DNA from: Pyrenopolyporus hunteri
Taxonomy: Eukaryota > Ascomycota > Sordariomycetes > Xylariales > Hypoxylaceae
Reading direction: 5' to 3'
Assembly (NCBI GenBank): GCA_902806595.1
Contig: CADCXC010000037.1
Span: forward strand, 930,001-994,000
DNA: 64,000 nt
Below the pieces are notes generated by a model. That model was not told the DNA's origin. It made no database searches and was given only the letters and a program-made list of their open reading frames with translations. The translations under genes and the position numbers were made by a program. Positions 34,691 through 46,489 of this stretch are shown here, piece by piece. Positions within the stretch are counted from its first letter, which is position 1, and each line of letters opens with the position of its first letter.

Positions 34691-34730
34691 AATATATACC
34701 GTTTAACTAACCCCCCCTAAGACGCTAAGG
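34691..34730 (-). repeat. Right terminal inverted repeat of the AT-rich element
   Basis: Complement of the left end with about three substitutions, followed directly by TA. Confidence 0.75.
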
Positions 34731-37060
34731 TATGTATTAAAGCGGGTACTTAAGTAATTGGTTGGTATCTCGACGTTAGGTAGGAATGAGGGGTTCGTCT
34801 TGGGCCGAGTATAGCAATAATACCTCAAGGGGAAGTCCCTGAGGTTAAGCGTCCAGGGGTGGTATTCTCTCTCCCCGGTACTATTCATGCTGCTGGGTCT
34901 CACCTGCGTAGTAACTATAGGTACCCAAATAACTAACCCCAGCAGACCGGTGCAGAATCGTCCTGTACCTATCAGTTGACGCCTATCATAATCTCTAATC
35001 TGTAAGTTACCTACGGCAAGCAGGTAGGTACCCAACCTATAAGCCTTTTCCGTATCTTCAGGTACCCGGTAGTTTCTACTATTTCTATAATATTACCAGG
35101 AGCCTTAACGCGGAGGGGCAAGGAACAGAAACTTCACGGCGTCATCTTCTATTAGGATTAAGTGGGCTACAGGGGTAAGTCTTTCAAGAGTCTAATCACA
35201 AGGCATGGCAGGTTCCATAGTTAAGATAAGGTGGTAATGATTCCAATCCAAGTTCTCCTCAACGCCTAGAAATTATCGAGACCCGGTAATTCAGGACGCC
35301 CGGGAAACAGGGATTCAGCGGAATCTGCAAGATACCTACATATGCCGTAAGCACGGCCAAAATTGACTAAACGCGATCGCCTATCTATTGGTATGTATAT
35401 CCTCTTTGGGTATTTAGGTAGGTAGGTAGTCATGAAGCAACTTCTAACAAGTCCTTACTATACTCCGGAGGGGGGAGATCGTACGAAGAGAAAGACACAG
35501 GGGTAGACGTGACTGCAATTCAATTCGCCAATCGACTAAGATTGACAATCAGGCATTCCCGGCTGCATGAATACAACCCTGAGTAAACTTGCGAAGCAGG
35601 ATGGACGGCATGCTTGTACCTGTTACTTCGGCTCGTTAACGTTTATACTTGTATAATACATATGCTTAAGGCGGTTAACAGAGATGATATGAGGCCCCCT
35701 GACGCCAGGCCGTTGGTGATATACGATAGTCATTATTCTTTCCAATACGATGACGATGCTATACATGTTGGCTGCAACGTCTAAGACAATAGTTCCTCAT
35801 CACGAGAAGCCGGTAGACTGCTTATACCCCCTAAACTTACAGCGTCTTTGGCTACCAACACACCCCTAAAGCGGCATAACATCTCGGTGTGGCTTCGTGA
35901 TCAACGGCTGAAACAATGAGCGGTCTGCAGAAAAACTACAGGAGTACGTCGGGCAGCAATATAGGTCACCTGTAGGGTTATCGTGCTTCGAACGATATTC
36001 GCGTTTTCGTCACCGTACTTACCCTCGTTAATCCGTGCTCGCAATTGGCCATTCATTATCGGAGACTTGTAATCGCGCCGAACTGAAAAAGCCAGTTGCG
36101 ATCCAAGCCCGAGGCTTCCGTTCTGCGGCGATGGAGTTGTCCCGTTGCCTAGGGAGCTCATATCGTCCGATCCCCTTACCTGTAGTCTCGATCATGGGGA
36201 AACTGGGAGGATCACCTTTCAAGGGTGTGTTCTCAGGCAATGCAACGATACGAGTCATAATACCGACCTTGCAATAAGGCGAGGCAACAACCCCAAGTTG
36301 GCGTTGTTAGTTGTAGCCCTGTACTTTCCGAAGCATACGCACGTAGTGTCAAGATTCACCTACATATCGACTGCCAGGTGACTATCATGAGAAATTGTAG
36401 CACTTAGTAGTTGAGTTTGAGAGCTCTGACATGGCTAGGCTAGGTGCTTTTAGCTCTTCATCTAGGTAGGTATAAGTCATTTCTTTAGCTATTATCGGGC
36501 GTATTCGAAGACATATAACTACCAAATACGTTCATTTCGAGTTTTTCGTGTGGGATACAGGTACCTATTCTTCCCACGTCGCTAATAAATCCATGGCGGG
36601 TAGTTACTGTGATACCCAATAGTTAATGTTGTCTGGAATATCGCATGCCTTAACATTTCACCTAACTTTGAAACAATTAATAATAATAAAAGGGGTTATC
36701 TTTAACATGGTTGATCATGTCATATGTTCAAGTTTGTGGCAAGAGTGGGTTCAGAATCGGTATGCCTGTCCTTGTTTCGTAGACGTCCATTAATCACCAG
36801 TGCCGGGCTCCCATACTCTTCTGAAGATTCGGGGGTCTGACGGAGCAAAGACCACCTGAGCTCTCATAATATGAGTTATTAAGTACCTATTTAGTGTGTA
36901 TGCCCCAATGTCATCGAGCTGTTCGCAGGCCACTTGAAGCGGATAGTCAGTGTAAGGATAAGCTCATAACCCTAAGCCACTTGTTGTTTCACAATACCCA
37001 TCCTCCCACCCAACGCACCACGTTGCCTTTACTGATATCATTTATTGGCAACCTCAGATG
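34731..37060. other. Intergenic, 2.3 kb without a supported gene
   Basis: Normal base composition returns abruptly after the AT-rich element. A 76-codon ATG frame lies on the minus strand at 36028-36258, overlapped by another at 35901-36161. They show possible splice signals but no recognised family, and they are left unannotated. A GGTA array lies near 35414-35430. Confidence 0.5.
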
Positions 37061-38012
37061 TCATTTTTCGCCGATCAGCTCCTTGAAGTCGCTCAAACAC
37101 TGGGACCAGATGGTTTGGCCCTCTTCAGCCCGCGCGTACTCGTTTACAATTTCGATTCCCTTCAAGTCTTCTTTCATATGTTCCTCATTCGTGGCCCCAT
37201 CCAACACCGTCGTGCCTTCAAGACCTAGTACAAGCGCGTATAAGGCGACCGGTACACTAATGTTCGCACTCGTAGCTAGCTTCTGCACGGGGATACTCCT
37301 CAGTAGCTCAGGGTTCCCCGATAACGTCCAGAAGGTTTGGAATGCAATACCGTTTTCCCGGCAATATGCTCGTAGGTCCACTTCCCAGCGTGTGGCTGGG
37401 TAAAAACGGTTCTGTACACAAGCCGGACGAGCAGTGATATCAGGGAGACTATTGAGATATTGGACCAGTTGTAGAGGCGTGTTAGAGATTCCCAACTGTC
37501 TGATTTTGTGTGGGACGTATGTCTCAAGAGCCTTCCAGACCCTGACCGTGTCCGGGAGTGTACGGAGCGGCGAGTGGAGCACAAGGCTGTCAATATAGGG
37601 GGCCTCCGAATCCGAGTAACGGAAATTCTCAAGCGATGAAGCCACGGAAGAGTGAACTTGCTCCTCTAGTGGCGCATTTGGATCATAAGGTAGGTCGTTT
37701 GGGTCTTGGCCATCTATCGAGGTGAACTTGGTTTGGATCTGGAGGTTGTCAGTACGACTCCTTGTGCCATCGCCATATACCCATGAGAAGATTGCGACGC
37801 ACAAATAGGTCACTTCGCTTTACAATGCCGGATGATATGGCTAATTTGACAGCAGCCCCGACGAGAGGCTCCTTGTAGTGACGGGGCTGAGCTGCTGTGT
37901 CGATACCGCGGAATCCGGTCTTCAAGGCCAGGAACACCAAATCGGCTGTAGCATCTTTCTTCCAAGCAGTACCGTACAGCAACTTCGGCATCGGCGCCGG
38001 TTTCGCATCCAT
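37061..38012 (-). CDS. Aldo-keto reductase
   Basis: Two exons (38012-37803 and 37738-37061) joined across a 64-nt intron with a GTGCGT donor give 295 residues. The catalytic tetrad is visible: Asp and Tyr in GIDTAAQPRHYKEP, Lys in IQTKFTSIDGQ (restored only by splicing) and His in VLHSPL. GISNTPLQLVQYLNSLP and FQTFWTLSGNPELL fit the AKR barrel. The enzyme reduces carbonyl compounds or oxidises alcohols with NAD(P)H. The substrate cannot be assigned; similar fungal proteins act on sugars, aldehydes or indole-acetaldehyde. The frame has an earlier ATG at 38180 that would add 56 residues with many Arg/Ser/Thr and few acids, so a mitochondrial form is possible. A Gfo/Idh/MocA oxidoreductase lies divergently, 1.5 kb away. 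Confidence 0.9.
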
Positions 38013-39494
38013 AGCCAAAGACCTAAGGCCAACGGTCCGGTAGGTTGATGGTGGGGTAACTCGTGTGTAATATCTGCAGTCGGTAATTGGACTGCTGCTT
38101 GTGAGATGTAACGTTTTAAGACGCGAGATATGAGATACAGTTAAATTGAACGATCGCCGATCGCGTATCTTCGACCACATAATCTTCCGACGAGAAGGTT
38201 ACCTCTTCGGCCGCCACAATCAGTCGTTTCTGTCGGTTGAAGACGGCTTACTTCGTCTTCCCCATCTATGAGGTTGTAACGGTTCCAGCAGGAGTCGGAG
38301 GCATCGGATTGGAGTGGTGGTTGAGATTCGGCACAAAGAGATGGGGATGTGGAGATGTTATCTATCTCATTTTGTTTATGTTACAATTACATCACCGGGC
38401 CTTTGGATAGTGAATATCAGGTGACATCCGCATATTATGGTAACCCGAGTTCAATTGTTGTAGCACCTAGGTAGTTATTAAACGCTCGAAGGAGAATCCC
38501 GAAATCGAACATATATACGTCATTCAACGATAACGTTTATGGGGTTCCATTTTATAGGCCAGAACTGCCCTCGTCCACTGCGATCGTCACGGACGTTGAA
38601 GACTTTCAGGAACCCGAGATCGAAGATCAACTAGACTAGTTTTTGTAGTTGTAATTTACTTACTATATTTTACATATAGTTTCTGTTCTATGTATTTGTC
38701 TAGGTAGTTTTACATGTCTTATATCGAGCAGTCCAGGTGGGTAGATTTTTGAGCGATGTCATAGCACATATAATCCCCCACCCGTTCGCCGAGAGTCCGG
38801 AGACAGGGGTCAAGCTCGGTGCGATAAACGTCCGCGGAAATTTTACGCGCGGGGCACGGGCTCGGTCTCGGTTTCGTCGAATGCCTATAAACATTTCCTT
38901 GAGTTAAGGGGTTCATATGTTCTTACATAGTAGCGATTTACAGAAGTTTACTGGTAATACAAACGTGAGAATAGAAAAACCTACCCCACCTACCTATGCA
39001 AAATCCGAAGCTAACCTAAATAAATATTAAGGTAGATTCGATACCTCGTGGGAGACTCATCCGGAATCACGGCTTCGCAACCGGAAACTATACCCGGTTC
39101 AATCGGGTGTATGTATATGGAGGGTACCACCCGCACAGCTGAATATGATGTTGTTAAGCGAGATGTCCCACCCGTGAAAGATTAGAAATACATTCTATGT
39201 AACGGCTGTGAGAGATGTTATGTTAGTTAGGAGTCTACCCCACCTTGAGGACCCGTAGAACTGTTATTATTCCCTACTCTGGTAAGGTCTAAGGTTCTCT
39301 CTTCACCAACAACTACACATCACCTCCTAGCTTGCTTCAACTTCGCTATATAGGTTCACCTATTGCTTCCTTTCCGAGTTCCGCTCTCCTCTAGATACCT
39401 ACCTACCTAGGTATCTATATCGACAATCAACAAATCTCCAAGCTTCGTTCAAACCACCTACATACCTAACTATCTAATATCGGAGTATCCCAAT
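38013..39494. other. Divergent intergenic region between two oxidoreductase genes
   Basis: It contains the possible upstream start (38180) of the aldo-keto reductase. No other gene is supported. The region may hold promoters for both divergent genes. A TACC/GGTA palindrome lies near 39397-39413. Confidence 0.45.
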
Positions 39495-40829
39495 ATGGCT
39501 TCTCAGCCCTTTACCCTGAAATGGGGTATCATGGCCACAGGCGGCATCGCTCAGAGTTAGTCATGACCCTCGAATCATTCTACTCTAAGCCTAATCCTAG
39601 GTAGCTGACTGTTCACCCTATTAGCTTTCACTAAGGACCTCCTCACCAATCCCGCGAGCCGTGACGTGCACGACATCGCCCACAAGCTGGTTGCTGTTGC
39701 TTCCTCATCATCTAAAGATAGCGCTACGTCTTTTCTCGAGAAGGTTAAGGCCCCGGATGGTGTAAGAGCGTATGGCTCGTATGCGGAGCTAGTGAACGAT
39801 CCAGACGTCGACATCGTCTATGTCGCAACTCCCCACAGCCACCATTTCCAGAACACCATGCTGGCACTAGAAGCTGGTAAGAATGTCCTTTGTGAGAAGG
39901 CGTTCACCGTTACCGCTGCCCAAGCTCGAAAGCTCGTCGAGACCGCCAGAGCGAAGAATCTCTTCTTAATGGAAGCCGTCTGGACACGATACTTCCCCAT
40001 TAGCATCAAGATCCGAGAACTAGTGCAGTCTGGTGTCATCGGCCCCGTATATCGAGTGATTGGTAAGTCAATCAGTCCAAGTCCAAGTACCAGAGGGGAA
40101 TGGTAAGGCCATACAGCTCAGATAAAACTAACATCCTCGGTCCCAGCTGACAACTCGTTTGGTAATGACGGACCAAATGGCACCTTGACTTGGTCCGACG
40201 ATAACAGAATGGTGAATCTAGCTCTAGCAGGCGGCGCGCTGTTAGATTTGGGTATCTACTCCTTGACATGGTTGTTCCAGATCCTCTATCACCTTCAACC
40301 GGAGGCCGAAAAAGAGGCGCCGCGCACTGTGGCCGCCATCAACAAGTACTCGACGGGCGCCGACGAGTCGACCAACGTCATCATCCAGTTTCCAAAACAC
40401 AAGAGCATGGGAATTGCTATGACTTCCATGCGGGTCCCCACCGACGTCGACGGACATAACACCGCCGGGCCTGCTATCAAGATCCAAGGCCCACTAGGCG
40501 AAATCCAGGTCATGGGCCCAGCTTACAAGCCCCTACAGTACAGAATCATAAAGAGGGACGGAGGAGGCAAGGTCGAGGTTGTGGACTGCCCCGTGCCAAA
40601 AGACCCCGAGCGGGATTGGGGTCACGGTATGTTCTGGGAGGCGGACGAATGCGCCAGATGCATTCGCGATGGCCAAAAGGAGAGCGCCACGCTCCCCTTG
40701 TCCGAGAGCATTGTTATAATGGAGGTCATGGAAGAGGCCCTCAGGCAGGGAGACATCAAATACCCCGAGCTGATCACTACCGATGTCTACGACCCGAAGA
40801 GCCCCTTGAATACCGGAGCCAAATATTAA
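39495..40829 (+). CDS. Gfo/Idh/MocA-family oxidoreductase (dihydrodiol/D-xylose dehydrogenase-like)
   Basis: Three exons (39495-39555, 39625-40062, 40147-40829) give 393 residues. The Rossmann dinucleotide motif GIMATGGIAQ lies at residues 11-20, right before the first intron. VDIVYVATPHSHHF follows, then EKAFTVTAAQA near 111, which holds the Lys-bearing EK(P/A) motif of the family. The C-terminal domain includes LLDLGIYSLTW. The family uses NAD(P) to oxidise or reduce sugars, inositols or trans-dihydrodiols. This arrangement resembles the dimeric dihydrodiol dehydrogenase / D-xylose 1-dehydrogenase branch common in fungi. Length is normal and the joins keep frame with GT..AG ends. A divergent aldo-keto reductase and a nearby MFS permease suggest carbohydrate or small-carbonyl metabolism, but this is inference. 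Confidence 0.91.
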
Positions 40830-42402
40830 TCTACCAATACGGACTATAAGGCTGGGAAAATGGGACTAGAGAGATTAATATAACCAATACCTGGGTATCA
40901 TTCGGAGTGCTCGAACCTAACATGCCGTTCTAGGTGCTCTCCTGGATAGTCCATATCCGACGTAATCGTATTCGGACATATCAGCGGGCCCGTTGAAATA
41001 AGCAATATTCCATGCATCACCGTCCGTTAGCCAAGAGGTTTCATTGTAGATTACTGCTATCCACCCCCAGGACATCTCGAGACGTCGGCAAAGGCGTTAT
41101 CCCATTCTCACAGGCATCTACTTGTTATGTAGGTATTCGTCCACTATCTAGCACTTCTACATCCGTCATTCTGTTTTAAAGCTTTGGTTAGAAGGGACAT
41201 TGGCTCTAGGCTTCTACTGTCTAAGCCAGTAATGAAACGTCTTACGAGGAGCAATAGTCTGAGGCTATAGGTAACGGGTAGTATTTTAATTAATAGTATC
41301 ACCCTATAGACAAATATAAGAGAAAAAGCCACGATAATTTGCCGAAAGCACGGCGGTCGGGCTTCTTTGCAAGACAGCAGATAATCCTACAGCTACATTG
41401 GCATCACATAGGTATGAGCAACAACGGGTTTACGCATAACGACACCGAAAGATATTCGTGCCCGTACCGGCTATTCCCGTAGTGAAGACTCATCCGGCTA
41501 AGCTAGCGTCTAGGAGACAAATCCCTACACTTAAAACTGCCTCCTTTCATACGGGGTTTCCGGAGTACGAGACCAGTACAGACAAAGAAAGGCACTCGGT
41601 TTAAAGACACAGCTCATAGCCAAAACCGGTATGGTATACAATTAGATCGGATGGCCCGAGTCACTTAAAGCAGGTATTTCCGAGTTAGAATAAACATTTC
41701 TCATCTCCTTTAGGTAATCTTAGCCGCGGAAGCGCCTCAGGATGGTTCCAATCTCCCTCGTCTATTTCTCACTCACGTATCCCTATATCTCCTTATGTGC
41801 TGATAGGTAAACCCTTCCTCGCTGTTTAAATAAATGCTTTAGAAATATCGAAAGGCAGAGGGGGCTAGACTAAGGAACTGCTGGGCATTACTCGGGTGCA
41901 CCGAACGTGAGGAGTGTGCCGTGACCATGATAGAAATTCACAGATTACTGGTAGTATAGGTGCGGATTGAATTACCTCAAGTACCAGCTGATCTCTCTTA
42001 TCTTACAGCTCCTCGTAAGGACCAATGAACTTCAAACCCTGGTTAATAGATGTCGAGATATGGATTATTGTTTGACAAAGGAGCTGGGAGCGTCCTATAT
42101 GTATATTGAAATGTTCATATGACCTGATGTAAACCAGGGATTACAACTAGAGCGGAGGGCAAACATAGCGCTTATGCTTACCCCTGACGCCATTATGCCC
42201 ATTGTATGATTTATATTCAGTCAGTCCACGACTATGAGTTTTACTTGAAGATTTTCCGTAACTTGTATTTGTCTATCTCATTCATATTTTCTACGTAGAC
42301 GAGACTATCCATAAGCCCCCATCCCTACTGACACCTTTTTGAGAGCTAAAAGGACAAGGGTATCACCCAACGCTTCCCAAACAACCACCATATAGGATCC
42401 CT
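40830..42402. other. Convergent intergenic region, no supported gene
   Basis: No frame longer than about 62 codons and none recognised. It separates the 3' ends of the oxidoreductase and the MFS permease. Confidence 0.5.
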
Positions 42403-44210
42403 TCAAAGTACGTATCTGAATTTAGGGCCATAGTTCTCCACGGCAACACCACTAGGTTCTGCCCCGGCTGTATCCTTAGTGACAGGACCGTACTTGCGAT
42501 CAAGGCGAGAGTTCAGCCATGCTAGTAGTAGACGCTGAAAGAGGGCAAGGAGTGCCGAGAAGAACATGAAAGCAGCGCAGATGCTCATTCCCTTGATATA
42601 CCTAGGGCCCTCTTTTATAGGGAAGACGTTAGTTCCCAGAAACGGCCCACACTGACCGATCAGGTTGATGAGGACGATTGACCCCCCACGTCTAGCGTCA
42701 CTCCCTTGATTGTCTAAAAGAGGTGTTAGTACGAGATTAGTCCCGCCATCAAGTGGTGGGCTAACTTGGGATACACTTACTCAGAGTCAGTCCTAGAATA
42801 TTAGGTATAGTGGAAAAGACACCAGCCGAAGCTAAGAAGGTCGCAAAATAGCGAACCCCCACAGTCTTAACAGTGGCAAGAATGATGTAGCCAACTCCTC
42901 CCACAATCGAGGTGACAACAATGACAAAGCACCGCTGCTGGGTCCTGTCTGCAATCCAGGTGGTAATCAAGGCAAACAGGAACGCTGCGAAAGACGGAGG
43001 GGCAGATAGGCCTTGGGCATTGATGGCTGTGTAGCCCATATCCTCGAGAATGGTCGGCAGGAAAACGGGTAAGCTAGAATAGGTTACGTTGCCACAGAAG
43101 TACATGAGGCCACAAAGCCAGGCCTTTGGGTCGATAAAGACCGGGCCGAGGTCCTTGAGCTTGAATCCTCCGATACGGGCGTTCGCGTTGGTGCCAACTT
43201 GACGCATGGCTCTGGACCGGACAATTTGCTTCTCCTCTGCCGTCAGGAACCTGGCCTTTTCTGGGGAATCGGGTATGAAAAAGAAGGCAAAAATAGCCAT
43301 GAACACAGTTGGCAATCCTTCAACGAGGAAAAGTACGCGCCAGTTGGCGATACGCGGGTGTCCGCTAGTTATGCCATAGGCAAGAGCACCGGCAAATGTC
43401 GAGGCCAACGGCGCCGCAGAGGCAAAGATACCACATCGGAAACCAATTTCGTGTCGAAGATAGAAGAATGACAAGAGGTAGATTATACCCGGTCTGGATA
43501 GGGTTGGATGCGAATGTCAGCAGAAATAGAAGGACAATTTGGATATGTTTCGATTAACATGGTTCACAACATACCCATAACAGGCTTCGAAAGCACCGAG
43601 AAGGAATCGTAGAGCCATCTCACCGCTCCAGTTCTGGACGGCAGCTTGGACTGTCGCAATCAACCCCCTTTTACACAGCGTATTAGTTGAGGTGCCTAGT
43701 AAAAGGCAGAAATACCCATCCTCTCGGACAGCTTACCAGCCAAATACGACGGCGGTGCCGACGAGGTGGGGAGGGAAGATCTTCCACATGAGAACGCCGA
43801 ATTCAAAGACGACATAGGTGATATAGAACATATTAAGCAGCCATTGATATCGATTGCCGTCGAGATGGATGTCCTTTGCGAGGCCGGCGATCCTGGCATT
43901 TCCAATGTTACCGCGGTCGAGGAAGGCCAGCATGTCTTAGGATGAGGGCGATCTAGTTAGCATGTCGGTTGTCGTACGTATGTGGGTGTGTCGATCGGCT
44001 GGCTGAGAGGTTGATAGATTAATAGGTTGACTTACAGAGTACGAAGAAGAGAGTCATGAGGTTCAAGTCCAACTTGCTGACGACGCGAGCCTCTTGTGCG
44101 GGCGTGAAACTCGGGAGGTTGTCGTCCTGGTTGCCATCTTGAGACTCGCCCGAGTGTATGACGGCAGCCTCGTCTGCCTCTAGGGCAGTGGTCGTCTTCT
44201 CCTGTGGCAT
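42403..44210 (-). CDS. MFS permease, anion:cation symporter / Dal5 allantoate permease type
   Basis: Five exons (44210-44036, 43935-43737, 43667-43575, 43493-42781, 42713-42403) give 496 residues, the normal length for the family. The joins rebuild conserved blocks: FVLYMLAFLDRGNIGNARIAG, MALRFLLGAFEACYGPGIIY, SFFYLRHEIGFRCGIF, LTLNNQGSDARRG and GQCGPFLGTNVFP. About twelve membrane spans are expected. The C-terminus ends ENYGPKFRYVL, typical of this fungal group. Known members carry allantoate, nicotinate, vitamins or organic acids with protons across the plasma membrane. Which one applies here cannot be read. The next gene upstream is a divergent SAT4-like membrane protein 2.3 kb away. Confidence 0.92.
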
Positions 44211-46489
44211 ATCCTGTCAGAGCGCTGGAGACAAAAGGGTCTGGGTAGACTCGGGGCAATATGCAACCCTCCTGAGACAGCAGGTAACACGTGTGCTGGG
44301 GGACGAGTGAAGATCGGTGGTGATGGAGTTTGGGAAGAGAAATATCTCAGTACGACAGAAGAAACACGCCCGGATGAAAAATAAATAAATCAAGGCTGCG
44401 GCAAGTCGACCGCGCCGACCTCGCAAGGAGATAAATCTATTATGGTATAGCCCCGGGCGGAGATATTCGATGTTCTTTGTTAATGTTGGTAGCACAGGTA
44501 TGGTGCTGGTGCTGGTGCTGATGCTGATCTTTATGGTCGATGCTTCGGTAGACCCGGTCCCCGGGGCATGTTAAGGGACGTATGCTAGATGTAGCCTTGT
44601 AACCTGGAATTGAAGCTAAGCTTTCTTATATTATTTTTATTACTTGGGTTACCACGCAGCAGGTGGATGCCGATCGTAGATTTGAGTTTATTCGGTAACC
44701 AATCACGGGGAAGTTACCTCAGATATTCGAATCTCGTTCATTTCCCATCATACCTACCTCAACTTCTAGGAGTGTATTCTGGGTGGGTATGAGCATGATA
44801 ATTCGGTTGCCCTTACTCCTCTAGCTACATGTAACTCACTCTTTGGTAGGTACCCACCACCTACATACCCAGCTGAGAGGTTAAGTACCAACCTCGTGGG
44901 TAGCACATAACTTGTATATATCCACTTTCAACCACCGACTAGGAAGTACCTGATACTGATATATGTATGTCTTAGTGTGTTGCATGTACACGTATATATT
45001 CCAACCTGGCGAGCACGTTCCCGTCTTGTATGAGTTCGCTTACTACGTGTATGTATACCGTACAGCTAGGTATGTAACTGTACATAACATATCGTAGTTT
45101 CTATTTCCGGACGAAAAGAGGCCGAAGAAAAAGCAACTTCAGATTTCATTCACCCTTGCTGGCCCACGCCACACACAATACATACCTACATAGGTACCTA
45201 CACATACATGTGGTACCCAGGTAGTCACACATGGCAGAGATCGTGCTGTCCATCTCCATGTGCGGGACTCGCTGATACCTACCTACCTTGGTACCTAATC
45301 GGTCCAGTCTAGCCCTGTGCTCGGTACCTGCAATACATACGCTCTTTTGTCAAAAACTTTAATCCAGCCCTTTTTCCGTCTCGGCTGCGAGCAAGATCCG
45401 AGACTCCCTTTTTCGGTAGGATTCGACCAGGGATGTACTACTTTTTCTTTTTCCTTCGGCCCCCCCCCCCCTTTTCTCCTTTTCTTTCCCACCCCGTGCT
45501 CACTCATAGCTACCCACGAATTCCCCCTTTCTCCCGTCCTTGTTGATCCTCAAATAAGTATGTGTATACCTAGTAAATCACTATTCTATAAGATATTATA
45601 AATCAGAGCGAGGCCTAGATTGCGCACCTAAACAACCAACCCAAACTAACTCATATGAAAGTTGTATCGGAAACGCGAGACAAACGCCCCTATACGAGAT
45701 CTTCAGCTGTCCTGTCGGCGGTATAGGGCGGTAATAACCATCTGGATTAGGAGCCAATAGCGTGACGAGCTAGGGCAGTATTAATTGGGCCAGCAATGGG
45801 ATATCCCTGCTGTTTGTTTCTTTTAGAGTAGGACGAGGCAGCCACCGTTCCCGTGGACTTTCGCCATTAAGTGTCTACCCGGTGAGGCGCACATTGCGTC
45901 TATCGACACTCACAGCCTTGTTCCTCTCCTATACCTGTAGCCCGCGGCGGCAGAGATGAAGAGGAAACTAGCCAGCCGTACATTCAGAGTGTTCAACATT
46001 ACTGAGCGAAGTGACACGTGTGGCCACCACTGATCTGCGTTTACAGTCTTATGGGCTTTGCACGACCGCCTAAGCATAACCCATTCCTCGTCTTACATGG
46101 CACTCGGAATCATGAACTGTTAGAGCTTACTATTCGTTATTCTTTCTCTGTGTCTCTCTTTCTGTCACCCAAGTAGTTCAGGTATTTTTGGATTCGGCAC
46201 AAGCCAAATGTCTTATCCTCCCCACGTTTCCCTCCAAACCATGACACCTTCTTGATAAGATGTCTCTCGAATGCATGGCGCAAAATAGCCAAGTATCAAA
46301 TAGAGGTTAAAGTGCTACGAAATGTTCCGTCTTACGTATCTTAGGATTATGGAATGCTATATAACAAGTTCCCGGGGGGAGGAGGAAGCGTCCTTACCAG
46401 TAACCAAGCCTCCGCTTCCTCAAAGATTCGTCCCTCCAGAATCGCCTAGCATATAATACAAGAATTTAATAAGACTCGCTCAGCAAATA
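44211..46489. other. Divergent intergenic region
   Basis: A GGTGCT/GATGCT microsatellite lies at about 44500-44530 in the MFS promoter side, a 12-base C run at 45460-45471 and scattered TACC/GGTA motifs near 44751, 45181 and 45280. No gene is supported. Confidence 0.5.
44500..44530. repeat. GGTGCT hexanucleotide repeat
   Basis: About five GGTGCT or GATGCT units about 290 bases upstream of the permease start codon. Length variation here could affect the promoter. Confidence 0.75.

Larger units (their letters stand above)
32816..34730. mobile_element. AT-rich element with ~40-bp terminal inverted repeats, probably a mutated transposon remnant
   Basis: The ends are inverted copies. The left end reads CCTTAGCGTCTTTGGGGGGG followed by TTAGCTAAACCGTATATAT. 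The complement of the right end reads CCTTAGCGTCTTAGGGGGGG followed by TTAGTTAAACGGTATATAT. That is about three mismatches in 39. Both ends are bordered by TA, which would fit a TA target duplication as in Tc1/mariner-type insertions (inference). The interior, about 32885-33180 and 33985-34690, is nearly pure A/T, with most remaining C and G in CpG. No transposase can be read. The interior is split by a separate GC-normal foldback element. Repeat-induced point mutation of a former transposon, or a non-autonomous derivative, are the leading explanations. Confidence 0.7.

Noticed and set aside
36028..36258. 76-codon minus-strand ATG frame with possible splice sites
   Set aside because: The splice sites are plausible but no conserved motif or partner exon could be found; chance is not excluded.
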